Origin: Tautonia rosea | GTDB lineage: Bacteria > Planctomycetota > Planctomycetia > Isosphaerales > Isosphaeraceae | DNA: 64,000 nucleotides | Direction: 5' to 3' | Assembly: GCF_012958305.1 (NCBI RefSeq) | Contig: NZ_JABBYO010000016.1 | Span: 62,001-126,000 of the forward strand | Shown here: positions 7,901-15,512 of the stretch, piece by piece | Layout: every line of letters starts with the position of its first letter | Numbering within the stretch: the first letter of the stretch is position 1 | The notes under the pieces: generated by a model | Databases searched by the model: none | Seen by the model: the letters and a program-made list of their open reading frames with translations, nothing else | Told to the model about the DNA's origin: nothing | Program-made: the position numbers and the translations under genes

Positions 7901-10439
7901 GCGCATTTTGCACTTCGGCACCACTCAGGCCAAAATCTTCCGGGTTTTCAAGAAGAATCGAACCCAGGGATTGCCAGAACATCAAATTGCTGAACGCATC
8001 CTCCGGCTGTACGTCCGAGGCATTTTGCAGGACAGTTTCAAGCGTATCCTTAAACACCATGCGGTCCGAAGCAAAGTCATAATGAGACTCAATGAATACA
8101 TCCTTGAAAACGCTCTGCGCGAGTAGGCGATCTTTCAGTTGGTCATAGAGCATAGAGTATGAGAGTTGCGTCTCGGCACGCTCGTCGGCATGGTTTGCCC
8201 CGGTCGGCACATAATCAACGTAGCTACTTACCCCATCCCAAATCTCAAGGGGTACACCCATCGCTTTTTCGAGAAACGTTATGGTATCAGCATCGAACGC
8301 GCCACGCTTGCCGGTGAGGCCGTACGTGCCCGCCCATTCGGTCAGGAAGTCTTCCACATCCTGCAGGGCCTGCAGCACGTCGCCGGTGCCGAGCGTCATA
8401 AGGTTTTGCGCCTTTGCATGCAATGCCGAATTCTGAGCATAGGCATAGTGTAGAGACGGCAGCTCACCATAGCCCCGCGACATGGGCAATTCACCGGCAT
8501 CGTCTGCAACGGCCAGCGATCCTGCCGTGCCATCTCCGATGTACCAGGTGTCCATAGCATTCGTTTCGAAGAGCACATCGTAGTAGAATCTCACATTTGG
8601 ATCGCCCTGAACGTAATACTGAAGGTTCCCCTGAACAATCTGGCCATCATGCGTCCACAGGCCGGTCGGATCGGTTGTGCCGACTTCAAACCCGGTGATT
8701 TGATACGTCGAGAGCGAATTCAGCTCCCCACTGTCCACGTGACCGTTGCTATTGAGATCACGCCAGATGCGAAGATTTGCGAATTCGGTGTCAGAGGCAT
8801 CCAGTACCCCGTCGCTGTTATCGTCGAGACCACGAAATTTCGTCCACGCGCTGGTTCCGCCGTCGTTGCCGAACATCTCGGTGATGTTGTCTATCTCACC
8901 GTTGCTGTTTCTATCGCGCACGATGAACCCGTCGTCAGGCCCGAGCCAGGCTGTGCGTTGCGCAAATCCGGTGTTGTCCAGGTCAAACCAGACACTTCCC
9001 TCATCAACCTGCAGGAAATCATACAAATCCCCCGTGGGATATCCCAAATCTATGAAGAGTGGCGTGTGGTACGGCGTGCCCTCGTAATGCTCCGACGCCT
9101 CGTCGTCGGCTTCATCCCTTTCTTCCAAACGAATGCTAAGTTTGCCGTTATGAAAATTTTTGATGGTAATTGCATCGCCTGAAGGCGGTGAGAGTACAAG
9201 ATCACCGTTGCTCTTTTCCAGTCGCCAGGTATTTGACCCGATCTTCAGCTCCCAGTACGTCGCCTCATGGTTTCCGTCCGGCTTGTAGGCGTCTCCTTTT
9301 ATCTTTAATCCGTCGACTTCGAGGACGCCTTTGCCATCTTCGTCGTCAACAATGTCCGCACCGTATGTACCGGTGAAAATGTAGGTGTCGAAATGTTTGC
9401 CGCCTATGAGAGTGTCTTTGTCTTCATCATTGGCGCCTCCGATGAGGGTGTCATCCCCGCCATAGCCGTAGATTGTATCCTCACCGTCCATGCCTTCCAG
9501 ACGATTTTCGCCGTCGAAATCGTTATAGCTCGCTTCTCCGACTGAGTTTTGTCCAGTCCCTTTTACAGGGCTGTTCCCATGAATGGTGTCATTACCTAGT
9601 CCTCCTTTCGCATTCTCAATGCTGGCATGATAAGCTACAAAAACGTATTCTTGTCCGATCTTAGAATGAAACTGATTTCCATTTGTGTCGAAACCTGCAC
9701 GCAAATCGATCAGGTTTGAGGCGTAAGCGTTTGCAACGCCTTGTGAGGCGTCCAGTGTATCCTCACCACCGCCATCCCAAATGGTCCGAGCAATGTTTGC
9801 GCCTGTGAATGTGTAACTTGTATCTGTTGCATTGAAGTTTTGATTTGCACCGTACATTTTTTGAAGAGTAGCGATGTCAAAGATCATTGGGGTAGTCGGA
9901 ACAGCGCTTCCGCTGTTGTATGACATGATTGTGCTGTCGGTGTTATAATCAGGGTCTGTGCCAAACTCCAGGTGTTTTGGATGGTCTAACCCCAGTGAGT
10001 GGCCGATCTCGTGGAGATACAGGCTTAGCGGCTGGCCTGATTCCATAAAAATTCCGGAATAGTGAATCCATTGATAGCCAGTAAATGGGTTTGTCAAAAA
10101 TGGTGTAAATGATGCACCCTCAATTGTTTGTCCAGGTCCGTCCGTGACGCTAGGAGTCCCCAGTATTCCAATGTTTGCATCTTCCGGATCGGAAGCCAGG
10201 CTAAACGAAAAGGGGGCTACAGCCCCCCACAAGTCGAATGCCTGCTGGCCCAGCGTGCTGTTCCCGGTGGTAACTGGAGTTGTGATTGTACCTGAAGCTC
10301 TTGATTGCAGGTCGCTATTAGATGTAAAGAATAGCGTGTTGAATGTGTAAGTTATATTTAGTTGTAAGGTTCCATTAATGTCAGTCCACTTGACGGGGTC
10401 TTCCAGTTCGCTAATTGCGGTGCTCGGGTCAGTTATCAT
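4965..10439 (-). CDS. RTX-repeat secreted metalloprotease (serralysin/metzincin-like), 1,824 residues
   Basis: Predicted secreted zinc protease. The N-terminal 200 residues carry the metzincin site HEIGHSLGLDH (residues 143-153) and a Met-turn, STIMSYNS (about 169-176). EF-hand-like calcium loops follow in the middle (DRNSNGEID, DDNSDGVLD, DLNSNGHVD), then a long series of GGxGxD nonapeptide repeats arranged in about six larger units of 110-140 residues. The C-terminus (VIDFGNGDTLTL ... DFTFA) looks like a type I secretion signal. No Sec signal peptide is seen, as expected. No ABC exporter genes are in the window, so export would need host proteins. The gene overlaps by 11 bp the upstream lipoprotein gene. 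Serralysins are usually 450-700 residues, so this is unusually long. Base composition is less GC-rich than the flanking transfer genes, which points to acquired cargo. Confidence 0.88.
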   Translation of the reverse strand: MITDPSTAISELEDPVKWTDINGTLQLNITYTFNTLFFTSNSDLQSRASGTITTPVTTGNSTLGQQAFDLWGAVAPFSFSLASDPEDANIGILGTPSVTDGPGQTIEGASFTPFLTNPFTGYQWIHYSGIFMESGQPLSLYLHEIGHSLGLDHPKHLEFGTDPDYNTDSTIMSYNSGSAVPTTPMIFDIATLQKMYGANQNFNATDTSYTFTGANIARTIWDGGGEDTLDASQGVANAYASNLIDLRAGFDTNGNQFHSKIGQEYVFVAYHASIENAKGGLGNDTIHGNSPVKGTGQNSVGEASYNDFDGENRLEGMDGEDTIYGYGGDDTLIGGANDEDKDTLIGGKHFDTYIFTGTYGADIVDDEDGKGVLEVDGLKIKGDAYKPDGNHEATYWELKIGSNTWRLEKSNGDLVLSPPSGDAITIKNFHNGKLSIRLEERDEADDEASEHYEGTPYHTPLFIDLGYPTGDLYDFLQVDEGSVWFDLDNTGFAQRTAWLGPDDGFIVRDRNSNGEIDNITEMFGNDGGTSAWTKFRGLDDNSDGVLDASDTEFANLRIWRDLNSNGHVDSGELNSLSTYQITGFEVGTTDPTGLWTHDGQIVQGNLQYYVQGDPNVRFYYDVLFETNAMDTWYIGDGTAGSLAVADDAGELPMSRGYGELPSLHYAYAQNSALHAKAQNLMTLGTGDVLQALQDVEDFLTEWAGTYGLTGKRGAFDADTITFLEKAMGVPLEIWDGVSSYVDYVPTGANHADERAETQLSYSMLYDQLKDRLLAQSVFKDVFIESHYDFASDRMVFKDTLETVLQNASDVQPEDAFSNLMFWQSLGSILLENPEDFGLSGAEVQNALTEAAGKYIPAIEHNVLGVRDWWSSDNSDLYTPRLLIAEPDLDFLYGSKGSHGDDIFIASNGKDELGYWGGNDIYYFAADTGENRIRATSDTGTIYFGPDISYEDISVSFYYFSSVWHPELTYGPSGEKVRILTNQSTINYGPNFDVIFSDNQTIKLRDLIQQKAPVLEGTASGETLSGNNALVRWIKGLGGDDTLNAGNRSDALEGGTGNDTLNGNTGWETFVFTTGDGQDTVTDTGGAGDVIHFNDVSDPGLITITQSSTNPDDLLIDYGTGDRITIAGYFISIFQQVEFVRFSDGTKYNLQELYEASLVNLIEGTEGVDNLVGTSGNDHITALGGNDTLEGGAGADILDGGGGTDYAKYQNSSAGVTVNLATGTGSGGEAEGDTYTSIEYVTGSAFADVITGNDSNNRLEGGAGDDELYGGNGNDSLFGGDGADILDGGSGSDYARYEDSSIGISVNLATGANTGGDAEGDIFVSIENVHGSDGADTITGDAGDNRILGFDGNDTLNGGDGIDWLYGDAGDDQINGGSGNDHLFGGAGADIIDGGTGGDFAQYDDSNQAVTINLATGVHTGGHANGDIYVNINNIRGSQSSDTITGSSANNILQGAGGDDQLFGGAGSDTLMGGSGADTLDGGSGFDFASYGDALTGVTLDFSTGVHTGDAAGDTFTGFEGFYGSIYADTFIGGGTFDDFWLGGSGNDSFYGNAGTDKFTGGFGADHFDGGSGQDTVYYENSGVAVIVDLTAGTGTGPSDSEAIGDTFVNIEHVTGSHASDTITGNASSNTLSGGNGYDTLYGMGGNDVLYGGSGFDTLDGGDGLDWSLYEDAPEGITINLTTGYYTGFAYGDTFISIEKFSGTLFDDVLIGDAADQTLRGDYAGNSQDTLNGMAGNDTLIGGQGDDLFVFHSGHDQDVITDFLAGGTDDTIELSGFSGVSSFSSVMSLASQVGSDTVIDFGNGDTLTLSNVTLGNLTSADFTFA
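5200..6990 (-). repeat. Tandem RTX-coding repeats within the metalloprotease gene
   Basis: The 3' part of the metalloprotease gene is built of repeated DNA encoding GGxGxDxL nonapeptides alternating with a module containing (S/T)INLATG and a GDxFxxIE motif. Six or so units are visible at protein level. They are diverged at DNA level, which argues for old duplication. This is coding repetition, not a CRISPR array or satellite. Confidence 0.75.
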
Positions 10440-10992
10440 CGTGTGATATGTCCATTTCCGTTAATTTCTTTACTATGTCGTCGCCCTGTGTGGTTTTTAT
10501 CACAGGAGGGCAATTGGTCGGGTCGCCTTCATCACCGTTGCGGGCCGTAACGAGATGATGTGAGTCTGATCCAAGATGGGGGTCATTAACCTTGTATCCC
10601 ATAATGATGTAGCTGTTATTTTTCTCGAAATAGCACCTTTCGCTGCTACTAAGTCTGTTCTGCGGCTTGCCCGCTGTGTTGTACAGTCCTTCTACCCATA
10701 TTTGCTGTTCAACATCGCCTTTGTATGAGGTTTGAACGTTGATGAGCGCCCAACAGCTGTTTGAGTAGTAATTTGTCGCGTGGTGTTTTGCTGCAACTTC
10801 AAGAACGGTGCCAGAAACAATTACCGGAACATGATCAACCCATTCCTCCAGTGATAATTGACTCGGGGAGCAATAGTGCTGCAAACTGCTTTCGATGTAT
10901 GTCGGGATAGTATCTTCAAGGGAACAGGCGGTAAGAAATACTGTAGCCAGAGCAACTGGGGAAGCTTGTAAAACAGAATTTAGTTTCAGCAT
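10429..10992 (-). CDS. Lipoprotein with an NTR/TIMP-like domain, possible protease inhibitor
   Basis: A 187-residue protein with a lipoprotein signal peptide (hydrophobic stretch then FLTAC, Cys at residue 23). After it comes a pattern like the netrin/TIMP OB-fold: an early Cys (YCSPSQLSLEEW), a strand VPVIVSGTVLEV, another INVQTSYKGDVEQQIWVEGL, and a late Cys followed by FEKNNSYIIMGYKV. Vertebrate TIMPs use this fold to inhibit metzincins. The gene lies directly upstream of a metzincin gene and overlaps it by 11 bp, so the two are translationally linked. Inference: it is anchored in the membrane and guards the producer, as the unrelated Inh lipoprotein-like inhibitors do for serralysins. The fold assignment is from pattern only. 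Confidence 0.6.
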   Translation of the reverse strand: MLKLNSVLQASPVALATVFLTACSLEDTIPTYIESSLQHYCSPSQLSLEEWVDHVPVIVSGTVLEVAAKHHATNYYSNSCWALINVQTSYKGDVEQQIWVEGLYNTAGKPQNRLSSSERCYFEKNNSYIIMGYKVNDPHLGSDSHHLVTARNGDEGDPTNCPPVIKTTQGDDIVKKLTEMDISHDDN

Positions 10993-11109
10993 TGAATGTT
11001 CGGAGGCTGATAGAGTGAAGTATGGTTCCCTTAAACCATTAGTTGCCGCAGCTGTCTATCAAAAATTGACTTGATATTTATTGTATTGGACTTTTTGCTT
11101 ATGCCGTGT

Positions 11110-11562
11110 TTACGCTTCTTCCACTACAATCTCTGTCACCACCGTCGCCCCCTCGTCCTCTTCGAGCTCTTCGCTGTCGTCACTCTCACGCACCCAGGGC
11201 ACGCGGCAGCGGAGCAGGCCCTCGTAGAGCCGGGCCGTGCTGCCGTCCCGCCTGCCGTTCAGGTTGAGCCCGGTGATGGTGACCCGGACGATCGTGCCGT
11301 CGCCCTGGACGATCTTGAGGCCGATTCCACGGGACGGATCATACGTATAGTCGGAAATCGTCGCAACAGGGAAAGCCCTGCGGTTGCCGTTTCGGAAGCG
11401 AAGGTCGAGCGTCTCGGCCCGGTCGCGGATGCCCCGGTACCAGCCGAAGGACCCGCAATCCTGTTCGCCGGTCGTTTCCTCCTGGTCGCGTCCGGTCGCC
11501 TCGATGAACGAAACTTCGCGCCTGATCTTCTCGAGCGGGTCTTCGGCCAGCCCTGTCTGCAT
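11110..11562 (-). CDS. Unidentified protein downstream of the relaxase gene
   Basis: A 150-residue protein of unknown function. It reads QTGLAEDPLEKIRREVSFI at the N-terminus, has an Arg-rich beta-like middle (GWYRGIRDRAETLDLRFRNG) and ends in an acidic tail. The frame is open up to 11694, but the extra 44 codons need a TTG start and have non-coding-like composition, so ATG 11562 (GGGGTG upstream) is preferred. It is on the relaxase strand, 128 bp downstream of the relaxase stop, so it may be in the same operon. No catalytic motif was recognised. Confidence 0.55.
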   Translation of the reverse strand: MQTGLAEDPLEKIRREVSFIEATGRDQEETTGEQDCGSFGWYRGIRDRAETLDLRFRNGNRRAFPVATISDYTYDPSRGIGLKIVQGDGTIVRVTITGLNLNGRRDGSTARLYEGLLRCRVPWVRESDDSEELEEDEGATVVTEIVVEEA

Positions 11563-11690
11563 CGCAACACCCCGTGCCACGTGAATCGGTTGAACCTGTC
11601 TGCCGCCTGCGATGCTGCGCCCTGCTCTGGAATGGCGGGCGCGTTGTAAGTCGAATCTCTTTATCCCGTTACGGTTGATTTCTGATTCTG

Positions 11691-14366
11691 TCAACGGGCA
11701 AATTCCGCCTGCCGGCTGCGGTTCCGCTCGAAGGTCTCACGCACCTGCCGGACCCGCTCCCGGAAGGCTCTCACGAGCTGGAACCGGTAGCGGCGGAGGC
11801 GCTCACCCGCCTGCTCCGCCAGGCCGTCGAGGGCGGCGGGCTTCGCTTCCGAGCGGGCGAAGGCATCGCGCAAGTCTCCCGCGTCCGGGCAGTAGAAGCG
11901 GCAGGCCTCGCGGGCCCTGGTCGCCGAGACATAGAGCTGCTCGGCCGAGGTTGCACGCATGGATTCTCTGCCTTGCGCAACGAAGGCGAGATCGACGGTT
12001 TTCCCCTGCGCCTTGTGCGAGGTCATCACCCAGCCACCGGCGAGCTGTCCGTAGCCTTTGTCGATGGTCCAGCCGTTTGCGAGCTTCAGGTGCCCCTCCT
12101 TCGTGAACCCGGCGAGCTCGTAACAGGCACCGGAAGTGAGCCGGTGGCCGTCCCGGCTTTTGCCTCCGGCCGTGATGCGGATGCGGTCCCCTTTGGCAAG
12201 CGTTAGCTTCTCCTCTAGGAAAACCTGAAACCGCTCCGCCTGATCAAGCGGCAGGCTGTCGCGGTTTTCTTCCGTCACGGTCAGCCGGCTGCCCTTCCTG
12301 AATCCCCGCCTGCCGTTCTGGTGGAAGACCAGCACGTCGCCCGGCTCATAGCGGACAGGGTCCGACCGCTCCGCTTCGGTCAGGTGTTTCGGCTTCAGGG
12401 TGATGACTTCACGCTCCGCCCCGAGCCGGCCGGCGGCTTTGAGTTCTTCCCGTATGGCCCGCTCTAGCGCCTCGCCCTCGTGGTGGGTCGGGCAGATGAC
12501 GATGGCCTCCTTCCCCGCCTGCAGGCTTTCGGTGAATTCCCGTGCAAGCTCTGCGTGCCGAACGGCTTCCGGCAGCTCGCGGATGAAGCCCAGCGCCTCC
12601 AGCCGGTCAAAGCCCTCCGTCAGCCTGCCGGCCGCCAGCGCCCTCGCCGCCTCGCGGTAGCCGCCGCGCTGGCGGCGGATGGAGGAGAGTTCCGCAACCG
12701 GCAGCCCGGCCCTCGTCTCGAGCAGCCGGAGCGGCGAGCCACGCTCCACCGGTGCGTGCTGGCGGATGTCTCCGGAGAGGATGATGCGGGCGCGTTTCGC
12801 CTCCGCCAGCCTGAGCACGCTGGCGAGCGTTTTCGTGCCGAGCATCCCGGCCTCGTCGATCCAGATGGTCTGGCGCTCAATCCGCTCCTGCAGCTTCGGA
12901 TCGACCAGAAGCCGGGCGACGGTGGAGGCTTCGAATCCCTCGGCCGCGAGCACCTTATTCGCCGCTTCGGCGGTCGGGGCGAAGGCGAGGATGTCCCTGC
13001 CCCGCTGCTCGCAATACGCCTCCGCCACCTCGCGCATGAGCCTGGTCTTGCCGGTGCCCGCCGCGCCTTTGAGCAGCATTACCCGGTCGGTCGAGCGCAT
13101 GAGCGCCTTAAACGCTCTCGCCTGCCCGGCATCGAGCGTCTCCGGGACGCTGAGCGGCCGGTCGAAGCGGGCCATCGGCAAGCTCGCACCCCTCCCCTCG
13201 CGGGCAATCGCGAGCATCGCCCGCTCCTCGGTAATCACCTCCTTCGTCGTCACAGGCCTGCGTTCACCCTTCAGGTGCACGATGCCGTGGCGTTCTGCGC
13301 CCGCTTCCTGCTTCACCTGCTCCGGCGTGACCGAGCCGGTGCCGAAGCGAAGCGCGGTCTCGAGAAGCGCCCGTTCGGGCACGCAGGCGTCGCGCTCGAA
13401 GCAATGGCGGATGGCGTGATCGAGCGCCGCTTCCGCCGTGATGGCCTTCCCGCCGCCGACGCTCCGGGAAGCGACCGCATCGATGGCTTCCCGCTCCTGC
13501 GGGCCCAGGCGCTCCATCCAGCGGCCACGCAGCTCCTCCATGGATAGTGCATCGGCCTTGCGGCTTCGGGTTTTGGCCCCGAGCCGGTCCTTCTCCTTCG
13601 CACTGGTAATGCCCTTCGTACCGGCTTCCCGCTCGATCGCTTCCGTCCGCCGCGAGAAGGCCTTTAAGGTTTGCTCCGGGATGCCCGCGATCTCGAAAGC
13701 CTTCGCCTTCCGCTCGATCCCGAAACCGGCTTCCGCCAGATTCCGGGCCAGCCGGGCATGGAACGCCGCCTCGAAATACGGAGCATCGGCCTGTATGGCC
13801 GCGATATCGATCGCCTTCCAGCGTTCTTCCTTCGTGCACCAGGCCGCGTTCGGCACGAAGCAATGGGCATGCAGATGCGGATCGGGAATGCCCCCTTCGG
13901 GCCTTGCCGTCAGATGCACGTACAGGCCGTAGGCCCAGTTACCGGAGATATGCTCCGCCTGCTGCCCGCCCTTCCTGATGCGGGTGCGGACGTCCGCTTC
14001 CATCTCCTGCATCGTGTCGCTGACCGCATCCCGGAAGGCGGTGAGGATGGCCTCATCCCGGGTCAGGCCGTAGAGGAGCGAGACGGATTTCGGGGCGTGG
14101 AAATTGATGTCGTAGCCGGCCCGGCGTTTCTCACGCGTGCGGGCGGTGAGACGCTTTCCCGTGTTCGGGTCGAGATTATCACAGAGCGCAGAGAATGCAG
14201 CCTTCGTAACCTCGCCGGCGAGTCCCAGCCGTTCGGCGGCACGCCCGCCCCAGCGGCCGGGAAGCTCCTGGCCGTGTTCCCTGTCTTCGCCGGGCGCGTA
14301 ATAGTCCCCACGGGTGTAATACCCCTTCGCCGCCCCGGCATGATCGCACTGGATGACGCGCAGCAT
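11691..14366 (-). CDS. MobF-family conjugative relaxase-helicase (TrwC/TraI-like)
   Basis: An 891-residue relaxase that would nick oriT, become covalently bound to the 5' end and unwind the transferred strand. The N-terminal relaxase domain has clustered tyrosines (YYTRGDYY, residues 17-23) and the HUH metal site (His151, then HLHAH at 164-168). The SF1B helicase domain begins with Walker A GAAGTGKT near residue 459, WIDEAGML as the DExx motif, and ends with TSHKAQGKTVD and LYVSATRAR (motifs V and VI). This is the expected MobF domain order, but shorter than F TraI. A J-domain gene and non-coding DNA with inverted repeats lie directly upstream, where oriT is often located. No T4SS genes are in the window. 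Confidence 0.93.
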   Translation of the reverse strand: MLRVIQCDHAGAAKGYYTRGDYYAPGEDREHGQELPGRWGGRAAERLGLAGEVTKAAFSALCDNLDPNTGKRLTARTREKRRAGYDINFHAPKSVSLLYGLTRDEAILTAFRDAVSDTMQEMEADVRTRIRKGGQQAEHISGNWAYGLYVHLTARPEGGIPDPHLHAHCFVPNAAWCTKEERWKAIDIAAIQADAPYFEAAFHARLARNLAEAGFGIERKAKAFEIAGIPEQTLKAFSRRTEAIEREAGTKGITSAKEKDRLGAKTRSRKADALSMEELRGRWMERLGPQEREAIDAVASRSVGGGKAITAEAALDHAIRHCFERDACVPERALLETALRFGTGSVTPEQVKQEAGAERHGIVHLKGERRPVTTKEVITEERAMLAIAREGRGASLPMARFDRPLSVPETLDAGQARAFKALMRSTDRVMLLKGAAGTGKTRLMREVAEAYCEQRGRDILAFAPTAEAANKVLAAEGFEASTVARLLVDPKLQERIERQTIWIDEAGMLGTKTLASVLRLAEAKRARIILSGDIRQHAPVERGSPLRLLETRAGLPVAELSSIRRQRGGYREAARALAAGRLTEGFDRLEALGFIRELPEAVRHAELAREFTESLQAGKEAIVICPTHHEGEALERAIREELKAAGRLGAEREVITLKPKHLTEAERSDPVRYEPGDVLVFHQNGRRGFRKGSRLTVTEENRDSLPLDQAERFQVFLEEKLTLAKGDRIRITAGGKSRDGHRLTSGACYELAGFTKEGHLKLANGWTIDKGYGQLAGGWVMTSHKAQGKTVDLAFVAQGRESMRATSAEQLYVSATRAREACRFYCPDAGDLRDAFARSEAKPAALDGLAEQAGERLRRYRFQLVRAFRERVRQVRETFERNRSRQAEFAR

Positions 14367-14420
14367 GCCGCATCATAAACCGTTCCCGCACCGCGTCAAC
14401 GGATGAAGCTATGCGATTGC

Positions 14421-14447
14421 CTCCGTGAAACGGAATCTTTCACGGGG
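14421..14447. promoter_or_regulatory. Inverted repeat upstream of the relaxase (oriT or terminator candidate)
   Basis: CCGTGAAA (14423-14430) and TTTCACGG (14438-14445) form an 8-bp perfect stem with a 7-nt loop, extendable to 10 bp with one wobble. It lies 55-80 bp upstream of the relaxase start and just after the J-domain gene. No T-tract follows on the minus strand, so a simple terminator is less likely than an oriT-type or regulatory hairpin. Confidence 0.4.
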
Positions 14448-14479
14448 GAAGCTGAAGCCGAAGGTCCAGACCAAAGCGT

Positions 14480-15010
14480 TCAGGCCGCTATCCGATAGCG
14501 GGAAACCGCATCGTCGAAGGCCCGTTGCAGGCGCACGAAGCTGGTGTGGTCGCCGCCCTGATCGGGGTGGTAGCGCATCGCGAGCTTCCGGTAGGCACAT
14601 TTCGCTTCCCGGTAATGTGCCTCAGAGGGCTCGCGCCTGAGAATCGCGAAGGCCTGCCAGTACGCGGCTTCCTCCGCCCGCCGTTCCCGCTCGCGTCTCT
14701 CCGCTTCGGCGGCCTGCTGCTTCTTCAGATGTAGCCGGATGAGAGAGAGTTTCGCCTCAATCGCCCTGATTGTTTGTTCCGCCTGCGTCCGCCGCTCGCC
14801 CCGGTAGGCCTCGCAGGTGCGGAGGGCCTGGCGTCGCTTCTCCTGCCAGTGAGCAAGCGCCTTCTCCAGCGTATCCACCCCGTCGTACTCGCGCCCGAGA
14901 TAGCAAAGCGTGCGCTTGCGCGATCTGCCGGACTCGTCGCGGTAGCTCTCGACGAGGTAGTAGCTGCTTGTGGTCCGGGTCCGGCGAAGGGTGATGAATG
15001 CCATGACCAT
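14480..15010 (-). CDS. J-domain (DnaJ-like) protein with coiled-coil N-terminus
   Basis: A 176-residue protein. The C-terminal 50 residues are a J-domain with the diagnostic HPD tripeptide (KLAMRYHPDQGGD near residues 141-153) and the following RLQRAFDDA helix. The first 40 residues form a beta-rich segment (ITLRRTRTTSSYYLVESY) of a type seen in some transposase-related N-termini. The middle (about 60-120) is strongly charged and likely coiled-coil. J-domain proteins recruit DnaK/Hsp70. The gene lies immediately upstream of the relaxase on the same strand, so a role in relaxosome or replication-complex remodelling is possible but unproven. Confidence 0.78.
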   Translation of the reverse strand: MVMAFITLRRTRTTSSYYLVESYRDESGRSRKRTLCYLGREYDGVDTLEKALAHWQEKRRQALRTCEAYRGERRTQAEQTIRAIEAKLSLIRLHLKKQQAAEAERRERERRAEEAAYWQAFAILRREPSEAHYREAKCAYRKLAMRYHPDQGGDHTSFVRLQRAFDDAVSRYRIAA

Positions 15011-15045
15011 CTATCTGCCAGAAAAGCATCATCAATGCAACAAAA

Positions 15046-15323
15046 ACAGATACCACGCGTTCCCGAAGCCCGTGACCTCCCTTGTCCGTCCTGATCCTTT
15101 GCTATCCCGCTGAAGCTTCTCCGTGAGTCCGAAAGAACAGATACCACAAACCGACAGGGGGACGAGGACTTCGCGGAGACCGGGACGAGGTCTGTGTCCC
15201 GCTGTGGTACCTGCAAAACATCAATGTATGCGGAAATTCCGGGGGAAACGTGTTCGCCTGCGTTTGGGGGAGCGGGATCATCCCTGGGGAGTCGTGAGAC
15301 GTCCCTTGCCTCTGTGGTATCTG
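15046..15323. repeat. Four copies of an 11-bp motif in convergent orientation
   Basis: ACAGATACCAC occurs at 15046-15056 and 15137-15147 on the plus strand. Its inverse, TGTGGTATCTG, occurs at 15313-15323, with a one-mismatch inverse TGTGGTACCTG at 15203-15213. The region 15011-15512 has no gene. Dispersed inverted copies next to the relaxase/J-domain operon suggest binding sites for a regulator or accessory oriT protein. Confidence 0.5.
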
Positions 15324-15389
15324 CAGGCGGCGGTTTTTTCCGCTCAGCACATCGGGATGGCCGGTTCCTTTGCCTGACCTGCCTGCCAG

Positions 15390-15490
15390 GGCACCCCGGC
15401 CTTCAGGCCGGCCGCGTGCTCCCGGGCTCCGCTTCCGCTCCGGTCCTTGTTCAGGACGGCCGCAAGCGGCCCCCTCCTGCCCGCTGGTGC
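15390..15490. repeat. ~100-bp direct repeat, left copy
   Basis: This stretch begins GGCACCCCGGCC and ends CCCGCTGGTGC. It recurs in the same orientation at 22487-22586 with only scattered differences. It lies just beyond the 3' end of the sacsin-like ATPase gene, and the other copy lies upstream of the partner helicase gene, so the two copies bracket the cassette. Confidence 0.85.
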
Positions 15491-15512
15491 GTTGGTTGAG
15501 AACATGGCCGGC

